Origin: RGIG5579 sp045543495
GTDB taxonomy: Bacteria > Bacillota > Clostridia > Oscillospirales > SIG627
NCBI GenBank assembly: GCA_045543495.1
Contig: JAZQMO010000007.1
Coordinates: forward strand, 1-29,386
DNA length: 29,386 nt
Reading direction: 5' to 3'
Of the stretch, positions 8,653-15,779 are shown one piece after another. The notes below the pieces were generated by a model, which was not told the DNA's origin, did no database searches, and worked only from the letters and a program-made list of their open reading frames with translations. Every line of letters starts with the position of its first letter. Within the stretch, counting starts at the first letter, position 1. Both the position numbers and the translations under genes were made by a program.

Positions 8653-9414
8653 CTATTCTTTTTTTCCTTCTTCGCCAAACCAGGTGGACAGGGCGATGCG
8701 GGCGGCTTCCTGCTCCGCTTCCCGCTTGCTCTTGCCCGTGCCCTTGCCGATCACATTGGAATTGAGACAGACCTGAACGGTAAATTCCTTGTGGTGATCG
8801 GGGCCCCTTTCTCCGATGAGGCGGTATTCCACCTTTTCGCCGGGGCTGGTTTGCACCTTTTCCTGCAAGAGGCTCTTATAATCATCATCCCGAATCTTGC
8901 CGCCCTGCACGATGCGGTGCATTCTTTCCTCGGCAAGGGGGAGGACAAATCTCTCACAGGTCTCAAAATCGGAATCCAGATATATGGCGGCGATCAGGGC
9001 TTCAAAGCAATCGGCCAAAATGTTTTTCTGATGGCGGCCGCCTGCCTCCTCCAATCCGTGATTGAGGAGCATATAGTCCCCCAAGGAGATCTTCTCTGCA
9101 TACTCAAACAAGGCCTCCGCACAAACGGATGCGGCACGAAGCTTTGTCAGGGTGCCCTCGGGGAACACATTGGAATCGGCAAAAATGTGCCGAGAAATGA
9201 TCAGGGACAGAACGGAATCCCCCAAAAATTCCTGTCTTTCGTTGTGCTCGTAAAAAATACGGTTTCTTTTCTCGTTGGAAAAGGAGGAATGGGTCAGGGC
9301 GATCATCAGATACTTGCGGTTTTGAAAGTGATATCCGATAACCTCCTCCAAACGGGAAAGACCTTTCAGAAAATGGCGGGGATAATCCTGCTCCCGTGCG
9401 ATAACGGCTTCCAT
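8653..9414 (-). CDS. rnc: Ribonuclease III
   Basis: 253-aa double-strand-specific endoribonuclease that processes rRNA precursors and structured mRNAs. The catalytic signature is NERQEFLGDS at residues 58-67 (usually NERLEFLGD; the Q is a minor variant). A second acidic patch lies in ADCFEALIAAIYLD. The C-terminal third, from DYKSLLQEKVQ, is a double-stranded RNA-binding domain ending with GKGTGKSKREAEQEAA. The ATG at 9414 shares one base with the plsX stop (TGATG) and has AAGGAG 6 nt upstream. The 22-codon in-frame extension to 9480 is rejected because it lies inside plsX. acpP, which often sits between plsX and rnc, is absent here. Confidence 0.95.
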   Translation of the reverse strand: MEAVIAREQDYPRHFLKGLSRLEEVIGYHFQNRKYLMIALTHSSFSNEKRNRIFYEHNERQEFLGDSVLSLIISRHIFADSNVFPEGTLTKLRAASVCAEALFEYAEKISLGDYMLLNHGLEEAGGRHQKNILADCFEALIAAIYLDSDFETCERFVLPLAEERMHRIVQGGKIRDDDYKSLLQEKVQTSPGEKVEYRLIGERGPDHHKEFTVQVCLNSNVIGKGTGKSKREAEQEAARIALSTWFGEEGKKE

Positions 9415-10424
9415 CACGCTTCTCCTTCGCCCCGAGCCACTGCTTCGGCGATGACACGGCAAAGACCTGACTTGTGGCAACGCTCGGCCTGCTTCACCGC
9501 ATTTTCAATGGCTTTTTTCTTGGAGGAGCCGTGGGCCTTGATGACGGGGCGGACCGTACCCAAAATGGGAGCGCCGCCGTGCTTTTCATAAGAAAGGCGG
9601 GATTTGAATTTCTTCAGATCGGAAAGGATGAGAAGCCCTGCCAGCTTTCCTTTCAGGCCGTGGCCGAGCATCCCCTTCAATTCCTTGCTGATGAATTTTC
9701 CGAAGCCCTCGGAGAGCTTTAGGATCACATTGCCCACAAAGCCGTCACAAAGGATCACATCGGCCTTGCCCAAGGGAATGTCTCTTCCTTCAATATTGCC
9801 CACGAAGCGAAGGGACTCTTCCTTTTTCAAAAGGCGGTGGCTTTCCGCATAAAGGGCGGTTCCCTTGGTTTCCTCTGCACCGTTGTTCACTAAGGCGATC
9901 TTCGGCTTTTTCAGCCCGTAGACCCCCTTCATATAGGCATTGCCCATGTGGGCAAACTGCACCATTTCCTCGGGACTGAGCTCCAAATTTGCGCCGCTGT
10001 CCATTAAAAGAGTGGGGTTTGTAAGGGGAAGCACCGAGCCGATGGCCACACGGCGAACACCGGGGATCTTCACCTTATAAATACGGCTGGAGGAGCCCAC
10101 CACCAAGGCACCTGTGGAGCCTGCGGAAAGGAAGGCATCCCCCTGGCCGTCCCGCAAAAGGCAAAGGCCCTTGGCCATAGAGGAATTCCGCTTGCTTTTC
10201 AAAATGCAAAGAGGATCCTCCTCCATGGAAATGGTATCGGGGGCATCCACGATCCTGACCGAATCGGGATCCAGACCGTTTTTCTTCATCACCTCGCGGA
10301 TGGCCTTTTCATCACCCGTGAAAACAAGCTCCAGATCCTCAAGATCCTCCTTTGCCTCCATGGCCCCCAAAACGATTTGGTCGGGAGCGTGATCGCCACC
10401 CATGGCATCTACAATCAGTTTCAT
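9414..10424 (-). CDS. plsX: Phosphate acyltransferase PlsX
   Basis: Converts acyl-ACP and phosphate to acyl-phosphate, the acyl donor for PlsY in phosphatidic acid synthesis; it acts as a peripheral membrane enzyme. The 336-aa sequence begins MKLIVDAMGGDHAPDQIVLGA, the family hallmark, and keeps the SAGSTGALVVG and CDGFVGNVILKLSEG segments. It begins 9 nt after topA with AAGGG upstream and overlaps rnc at its end. In many relatives fabD, fabG and acpP follow plsX; here rnc follows directly, so the fatty-acid genes must lie elsewhere. Confidence 0.96.
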   Translation of the reverse strand: MKLIVDAMGGDHAPDQIVLGAMEAKEDLEDLELVFTGDEKAIREVMKKNGLDPDSVRIVDAPDTISMEEDPLCILKSKRNSSMAKGLCLLRDGQGDAFLSAGSTGALVVGSSSRIYKVKIPGVRRVAIGSVLPLTNPTLLMDSGANLELSPEEMVQFAHMGNAYMKGVYGLKKPKIALVNNGAEETKGTALYAESHRLLKKEESLRFVGNIEGRDIPLGKADVILCDGFVGNVILKLSEGFGKFISKELKGMLGHGLKGKLAGLLILSDLKKFKSRLSYEKHGGAPILGTVRPVIKAHGSSKKKAIENAVKQAERCHKSGLCRVIAEAVARGEGEA

Positions 10425-10433
10425 CTTAAACCC

Positions 10434-12689
10434 TTAGCTTTCTCTGTATTTACACTCCTTGGAGGAGCAGACCACCGTGCCGTTTTTCTTTTTCACCAGC
10501 ATCTGCCCGCAAACGGGACAATCCTTGCCGATGGGCTCATCCCAAAGAGAAAAGTCACAGTTGGGATAATTGTCACAGCCGTAGAAGGTGCTCTTTCTGC
10601 TGTGCTTTTCCACAATGTCGGCCCCGCACTTGGGACAGGCTACGCCGATCTTCCGTGCCTTCTGGCGGGTGAAGCGACACTTGGGATAATTCTGACAGGC
10701 GTAAAACTCACCGAAGCGGCCCTTTTTCAGAACCACGGGGCTGCCGCAGATCTCGCAGACCATTCCCTCCACAGGCTTTTCTTCTTCCTTTTCGGGAGCG
10801 GGGCGAACCTTTCCGTCACGGTCCAGCGCCATGGTGGTCTTACACTCGGGATAGGCGGGGCAAGCGGCAAATTTGCCGAAGCGACCCGATTTTACGATCA
10901 TTTTTCTGCCGCAATTGGGACAAACCACGTCCAATTCCTCCTGAGGAAGCTGAACCTTTCCTTTTTCTGCAAGGGTGGTTTCCGCTTCGCCGAGGAGGAA
11001 GGCAAATTCTTTGTAGAATTCGGAAAGAACCGACTTGTATTCTTCCTTGCTCTCGGCAATATCATCCAGTTTCTTTTCCAAATTGGCGGTAAATTCATAG
11101 TCCACCACCGTAGCGAAGTGCTTTTCCATAATGTCATTGGTCACCTCGCCCAGCTTTGTGGGAACAAACTGCTTCTTATCACGGGAAATATAGCCACGGT
11201 TGATAATGGTATCAATGGTGGGGGCATAGGTACTGGGACGACCGATGCCGCGGCTTTCCATTTCATCCACCAGACTTGCCTCGTTGTAGCGGCGAGGGGG
11301 CTGGGTGAAATTCTGCTTGGAAATCATATCCTTATTTTCCAAAGGATCCTTTTCATTCAAGGGAGGAAGCTTGCCCGTGGGCTGATTGTCCTTTTCATCC
11401 TCCTCACGGATCTCTCCGTAAACCTTCAAAAAGCCGTGGAAACGAATCGCCTCGCCGCTTGCCTTGAAGCGGTATTTCTTTCCGTCGGGACAGAGGGCCT
11501 CAATATCCACATTCTGCACATCGATCTTGGCGCTTGCCATTTGGCTTGCGGTGAAGCGATCCCAAATGAGCTTATACAGACGGTACTGCTCGTAGGAAAG
11601 GACATCCTTGAGGGATTCGGGGGTCTTGGAGGGATCGGTGGGACGGATGGCTTCGTGAGCATCCTGACTGGAGCCCTTGGACTTATAGACTCTGGGCTTT
11701 GCGGGATAGAACTTCTCGCCGTATTTAGCAAGGATCATTTCCTTGGCGGCAAGCTGCGCCTCATTGGAGATACGAAGAGAGTCGGTTCTCATATAGGTGA
11801 TCAGACCGTGCTCCTCGTTCTTGCCCAGATTCATACCTTCGTACAGAGACTGTGCAATGTGCATGGTACGCTTGGACTGGAAGCCCAAACGCTTGAAGGC
11901 CTCCTGCTGCAGCTGGGAGGTGGTAAAGGGAGGGGGTGGATTTTTCACCTTGGAGCTGATGTCCACCTTCAAAACGGAGAAGGTGGCGCCCTTCAGGCTT
12001 TCCAACACCTTGTCGGCCGCCTCCTGATTGGGAAGGGATATTTTCTTTTGAGAGCTGCCGTGGAAGCGGGCAACAAATTCCTTGCCCTGAGGAGTGGCCA
12101 AAAGAACGGACATGGTCCAATATTCCTCGGGAACAAAGGCACGGATCTCCCTTTCACGGTCTACGATCAGTCTTGTGGCAACGGACTGCACACGCCCTGC
12201 AGAGAGGCCGTTTTGCACATTCTTCCACAAGAGAGGGCTCAATTTGTAGCCGACGATACGATCCAGGATCCGTCGGGTCTGCTGAGAATCCACCAAGGCC
12301 ATATCAATGGGGCGAGGCTTGGCAATGGCGCTCTTGACGGCAGACTTTGTAATTTCATTGAAGGAAATACGGCCGCCGCCCTTCCCTTCCAGCTCCAAAA
12401 CCTGATACAGATGCCAGCTGATGGCCTCTCCTTCACGGTCAGGGTCGCTTGCCAGAAAGACCTTGTCGGCACTTTTGGCTTCCTTTTTCAGCTGGGCGAT
12501 AAGGTCGCCCTTGCCTCGGATGTTGATATATTTGGGGGTGAATTCATTTTCCAGATCCACGCCAAGGGTGCTTTTGGGCAGGTCACGGATATGACCCTGA
12601 CAGGCCAATACCTTATAGCCGCTTCCCAAGAAGCTTTTGATGGTGGTTGCTTTGGTGGGTGACTCTACGATCACAAGATTTGATGCCAT
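10434..12689 (-). CDS. topA: DNA topoisomerase I (type IA)
   Basis: Relaxes negative supercoils by transient single-strand cleavage. The 751-aa protein has an N-terminal Toprim domain (LVIVESPTKATTIKSFLG; DPDREGEAISWHL), the active-site tyrosine in GLITYMRTDSLRIS near residue 299, and a C-terminal tail with four Cys4 zinc ribbons (motifs CPNCGRK, CEICGSP, CPKCGAD, CPVCGQM). The start is MASNLVIVESP at 12689, with AAAGGAAC 6 nt upstream; the in-frame start at 12704 would run into dprA. dprA-topA adjacency is typical of Bacillota. Nothing appears broken. Confidence 0.97.
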   Translation of the reverse strand: MASNLVIVESPTKATTIKSFLGSGYKVLACQGHIRDLPKSTLGVDLENEFTPKYINIRGKGDLIAQLKKEAKSADKVFLASDPDREGEAISWHLYQVLELEGKGGGRISFNEITKSAVKSAIAKPRPIDMALVDSQQTRRILDRIVGYKLSPLLWKNVQNGLSAGRVQSVATRLIVDREREIRAFVPEEYWTMSVLLATPQGKEFVARFHGSSQKKISLPNQEAADKVLESLKGATFSVLKVDISSKVKNPPPPFTTSQLQQEAFKRLGFQSKRTMHIAQSLYEGMNLGKNEEHGLITYMRTDSLRISNEAQLAAKEMILAKYGEKFYPAKPRVYKSKGSSQDAHEAIRPTDPSKTPESLKDVLSYEQYRLYKLIWDRFTASQMASAKIDVQNVDIEALCPDGKKYRFKASGEAIRFHGFLKVYGEIREEDEKDNQPTGKLPPLNEKDPLENKDMISKQNFTQPPRRYNEASLVDEMESRGIGRPSTYAPTIDTIINRGYISRDKKQFVPTKLGEVTNDIMEKHFATVVDYEFTANLEKKLDDIAESKEEYKSVLSEFYKEFAFLLGEAETTLAEKGKVQLPQEELDVVCPNCGRKMIVKSGRFGKFAACPAYPECKTTMALDRDGKVRPAPEKEEEKPVEGMVCEICGSPVVLKKGRFGEFYACQNYPKCRFTRQKARKIGVACPKCGADIVEKHSRKSTFYGCDNYPNCDFSLWDEPIGKDCPVCGQMLVKKKNGTVVCSSKECKYRES

Positions 12690-12700
12690 ATAGGTTCCTT

Positions 12701-13996
12701 TCACGCTTCTGCTCGGTCGGTCAGGACATATTTTCCGCCTGCCACCTTACGCACAAGCCCTTTGATTTCTAATTTCGTTAAAATGCGCATCACGTCGGAC
12801 ACCCGATCGGTGTCGCTGACGAGACTGTCCGCCGAGACGGGCTCAAAGCCCAAGGCGGAATAGATCCTGATCTCCTCGGGCTTCATTCCGGGGAGCGGGG
12901 ATGCCAATTTTTCCTTTTCCGCCCCTCCCTCGCTCTCGTCGGGAAGGTCGGAGATCATAACAAATTCATATTCCTTGGGAAGCGCCTCCTCCTTTTCCTC
13001 CCTTTGACCGGGGAAGACATAGGAGCGAAACTTCTTTTTCAAATTGGGAGCTGCCTTTTTCTTGGGCTTTTTCTCCTCCTTTTTCCCAAACAGAGGAAGA
13101 GCCCCCTCCAAAGAAGGATATTTGGTTCGGTAATCCTCCACCAGATCATAGGCGGAAAGGCAGGGCTTTGCCCCCACCTTGAGCAAAAAGTTGCTGCCGG
13201 CTGAGCTGCGGGAGAAAATGGAGCCGGGCACGGCATAAAGTCCCTTGCCCTGCTTGAGGGCATCCTCCGCCGTGATCAGAGAGCCGCTTTGCTCACTGCC
13301 CTCAATGACGCAGACCGCATCGGAAATGGCGGAGATCAGGCGGTTTCGGGTGGGAAAATTCCGCCCTATGGGTGCTGTTCCGGGTGGGTACTCCGTGATC
13401 ACAAGACCCTTGCGGATCACCTCCTCATAAAGAGAGGCGTTTTCCTTGGGGTAGACCCGATCGATCCCACAGCCTAAAATCCCCACGGTGAACCCTTCGT
13501 TGTAAAGAGCGGCCCGGTGAGCGGCACCGTCGATCCCCGAGGCAAGGCCTGAGGCAATGACCGCTCCCGCACGGGACAGGTCATAGGAAATGCGCTTGGC
13601 GGCGTGGAGACCGTATTCACTGGGCTCCCGACTGCCTACCACGCCCACGGTAAAGCGATTGTCAAAATCACAGAAGTTGCCCAAATAGTAAAGCAAAATG
13701 GGCTTATTGGGCAAAACACGGAATCGGTCGGGATAAAAATAATCCTCGGGGGTCATGATCCCGATCTTTTCCTTTTTGCAATAGGATAAGATCCTCTCGG
13801 CCTTTTCCAGATCCTTTTCCAAAAGATCCTTTTCGTGGCCGTAGAAGGGAGTATCGATCTGGCTGTAATCGGATTCGGTGGCTTCATACACCCCTTTGGC
13901 CGAGCCAAAGAATTTTAAGAGGGTGGAAGGCAGAACCGAGCCGGGACGGCAGACAAGAGAAAGCCAAAGCCAATAGAGAAGCTCCTTGTCCTTCAT
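12701..13996 (-). CDS. dprA: DNA processing protein DprA/Smf
   Basis: Binds incoming single-stranded DNA and loads RecA in natural transformation; it is widely kept in bacteria not known to be competent. The Rossmann-fold core shows VGVVGSREPSEYG (residues 117-129), SGLASGIDGAAH (149-160), YPPGTAPIGRNFPTRNRLIS (203-222) and EGSEQSGSLITAEDAL. Residues 370-431 look like the DprA winged helix. Between them lies an unusually long charged linker of about 75 residues (roughly 295-370) rich in Lys and Glu, which makes the protein 431 aa rather than the usual 290-370. The ATG overlaps the upstream methyltransferase stop (ATGA), with AAGGAGGG before it. Confidence 0.94.
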   Translation of the reverse strand: MKDKELLYWLWLSLVCRPGSVLPSTLLKFFGSAKGVYEATESDYSQIDTPFYGHEKDLLEKDLEKAERILSYCKKEKIGIMTPEDYFYPDRFRVLPNKPILLYYLGNFCDFDNRFTVGVVGSREPSEYGLHAAKRISYDLSRAGAVIASGLASGIDGAAHRAALYNEGFTVGILGCGIDRVYPKENASLYEEVIRKGLVITEYPPGTAPIGRNFPTRNRLISAISDAVCVIEGSEQSGSLITAEDALKQGKGLYAVPGSIFSRSSAGSNFLLKVGAKPCLSAYDLVEDYRTKYPSLEGALPLFGKKEEKKPKKKAAPNLKKKFRSYVFPGQREEKEEALPKEYEFVMISDLPDESEGGAEKEKLASPLPGMKPEEIRIYSALGFEPVSADSLVSDTDRVSDVMRILTKLEIKGLVRKVAGGKYVLTDRAEA

Positions 13997-14784
13997 TTTT
14001 CCCTCCTTGCGATTTCATAAAAATATACGGAGGCGGCCACGGCGGCGTTGAGGCTTTCCATAGAGGAAATGGGAATGATGCTCTTTGCCTCGGAACGCCC
14101 GAGGGCCTCGGGAGAAAGCCCCTTTCCTTCGTTTCCGATGAGAATACAAACGGGGGAAGAAAGATCGGTCTCGCCGATGGGGAGCGCCCCCTCGCAGAGA
14201 GCGGCAGCGACCGAGCGGATCTTCTTTTCTTCCAAAAAGTCAAAGAGCTTTGCCGTATCCGAAAAAATGTGAACGGGGATATGCGCCACGGCTCCCATAG
14301 AGGAGCGAATGGCCTTGGGGGAATAGGGGTCGGCACAGCCCGAGAGCAAAACGCCCTCAAAGCCGAAGGCTGACGCGGAGCGCAGAACCGTTCCCACATT
14401 GCCGGGATCCTGCACGTTTTCCAGCGCTACCCATCGCCCGCTTTTCTTCGGTTCAAGACCTGAAAAAACCGCTTTTTGGGAAAAGAGGGTCACAATGCCC
14501 TGGCTTCCCTTTTCGGTGCTGACCTTTTCAAAGGCCTGATCCGAAACCAAATAGGCCTTGCACGAAAGCGCTCCCAGCGCCTTTTCCACCTCGGGCATCA
14601 AGCGCTCGGCGTGCTTTGCCAGAAACACCGCCTCGGGACAGATCCCTTGGCGCACAAGGTCAAAGAAAAGAGTAGTACCCTCGGCAAGGAAGAGACCCGT
14701 TTTATCTCTTGCTTTTTTGTCGCAAAGAGAAGCGGCCAATTTCACCGCTTCGTTTTGGCGGCTTTCGATCAGCTTCCAGTCCAT
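13993..14784 (-). CDS. SpoU/TrmH-family RNA 2'-O-methyltransferase
   Basis: 263-aa SPOUT-fold methyltransferase. It has an N-terminal substrate-binding domain (residues 1 to about 100, LIESRQNEAVKLAASL) and the knotted C-terminal catalytic domain with the three SpoU motifs: ENVQDPGNVGTVLRSA, ILIGNEGKGLS and SMESLNAAVAASVYFYE. The family methylates ribose 2'-OH in rRNA or tRNA using S-adenosylmethionine. The exact target cannot be told from sequence. It is the first gene of the leftward operon, with AAAGGAG 6 nt before the ATG and a promoter at 14816-14845. A second SpoU enzyme is transcribed divergently 200 nt away. Confidence 0.9.
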   Translation of the reverse strand: MDWKLIESRQNEAVKLAASLCDKKARDKTGLFLAEGTTLFFDLVRQGICPEAVFLAKHAERLMPEVEKALGALSCKAYLVSDQAFEKVSTEKGSQGIVTLFSQKAVFSGLEPKKSGRWVALENVQDPGNVGTVLRSASAFGFEGVLLSGCADPYSPKAIRSSMGAVAHIPVHIFSDTAKLFDFLEEKKIRSVAAALCEGALPIGETDLSSPVCILIGNEGKGLSPEALGRSEAKSIIPISSMESLNAAVAASVYFYEIARREK

Positions 14785-14815
14785 ACCAAACTCCTTTCAT
14801 TTTACCATATTTTCT

Positions 14816-14845
14816 ATCATATACCAAAAGGGGGTAAAATTGCAA
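14816..14845 (-). promoter_or_regulatory. Promoter of the ten-gene leftward operon
   Basis: On the minus strand, TTGCAA (14840-14845) and TATGAT (14816-14821) are separated by 18 nt. The predicted start lies about 25-30 nt before the methyltransferase ATG at 14784. No other convincing promoter is seen before leuS. Confidence 0.6.
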
Positions 14846-14946
14846 GATTTTTTTCCATTTATTTTAAAATATATAGAAGAAAAATTATTTTTTTACCGAA
14901 AGACGAGGAAAAATCGCCTGTTTTTTCAAAAAAATCAAAAAAAGGC

Positions 14947-14975
14947 TATACATTTTTATTTTTCTGTGATATAAT
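14947..14975 (+). promoter_or_regulatory. Promoter of the rlmB-like gene, probably leaderless
   Basis: TATACA (14947-14952), a 17-nt spacer ending in TGA, then TATAAT (14970-14975): an extended -10 promoter. The expected start, about 7 nt downstream of the -10, coincides with the A of the ATG at 14983. There is no room for a Shine-Dalgarno site. Confidence 0.65.
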
Positions 14976-14982
14976 CTTATTT

Positions 14983-15759
14983 ATGAAAACAAACGAATTC
15001 AAGTCGAAGCGGGATTTTTCCGACCGTGATCCTTCGGACGGAAGAGTGGTTGCCGGCAGAAATGCCGTTTTGGAGCTGCTTAGATCGCCCCGCAGCATTG
15101 AAAAGATCTTTTTACAAAAAGACGGCGAAGGCTCATACAAAAAAATTCTTTCCCTTGCCAAGGAAAGAAAGATTCCCATTTCCTTTGCCGATAAATCCAA
15201 GCTGATCGCTCTGTGCGGCGGCACCTTTCACCAAGGGGCTGTGGCGCTGGCGGCAGAAAAGGAATACGCTACGCTCGAGCAGCTGTTTGCCATTGCCGAG
15301 GAGCGGGGCGAGGCTCCCTTCTTTGTTTTGGCTGACGGTGTGGAGGATCCCCACAATCTGGGTGCCCTCATTCGTTCCTGCGAGGGAGCGGGGGCGCACG
15401 GGATCATCATTCCCAAGGCGGGAGCGGTAGGCCTGACCCCCACGGTGATCAAATCCTCGGCGGGGGCCGCAGAGCATTTGGCGGTATGCCGAGTTTCCAA
15501 TTTGAGCCAGACTCTTGATATTTTGAAGGAAAGAGGCCTTTGGATCTTCGCCTGTGAGGCAGACGGCACCCCCTACGACAAGGCAGACTACAAGGGGCCC
15601 ATCGGCATTATATTAGGCTCGGAGGGCTTTGGCGTATCCCGTATTTTGAAGGAAAAGAGTGACTTTGTCATTTCCCTTCCCATGCGAGGCAAGGTCAATT
15701 CGCTCAACGTTTCCTGCGCGGGCAGTATTATTTTGTACGAGGCTGCAAAGACCCGATAA
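14983..15759 (+). CDS. rlmB: RlmB-like 23S rRNA 2'-O-ribose methyltransferase
   Basis: 258-aa SpoU-family enzyme. Residues 21-95 form the substrate-binding domain (VVAGRNAVLELLRS), and the catalytic domain carries VEDPHNLGALIRSC, GIILGSEGFGVSR and SLNVSCAGSIILYEA. The GRNAV start and overall pattern match the RlmB/YacO group, which in studied species methylates 23S rRNA (G2251 in Escherichia coli). The exact target here is inferred. The frame stays open upstream to 14476, but that part is antisense to the neighbouring gene plus T-rich spacer, so I take the ATG at 14983. A TATAAT box ends only 7 nt before it, which predicts a leaderless mRNA. The next gene follows 20 nt downstream. Confidence 0.85.
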   Translation: MKTNEFKSKRDFSDRDPSDGRVVAGRNAVLELLRSPRSIEKIFLQKDGEGSYKKILSLAKERKIPISFADKSKLIALCGGTFHQGAVALAAEKEYATLEQLFAIAEERGEAPFFVLADGVEDPHNLGALIRSCEGAGAHGIIIPKAGAVGLTPTVIKSSAGAAEHLAVCRVSNLSQTLDILKERGLWIFACEADGTPYDKADYKGPIGIILGSEGFGVSRILKEKSDFVISLPMRGKVNSLNVSCAGSIILYEAAKTR

Positions 15760-15779
15760 TTTTTTCGAAAGGATTTTTT

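Noticed and set aside
10377..12662. 761-codon open frame on the plus strand opposite topA
   Set aside because: It mirrors the codon pattern of topA, has no ribosome site and no recognisable domain; topA is certain.
14476..14982. Upstream extension of the rlmB reading frame
   Set aside because: It is antisense to the neighbouring methyltransferase and then T-rich spacer containing the promoter.
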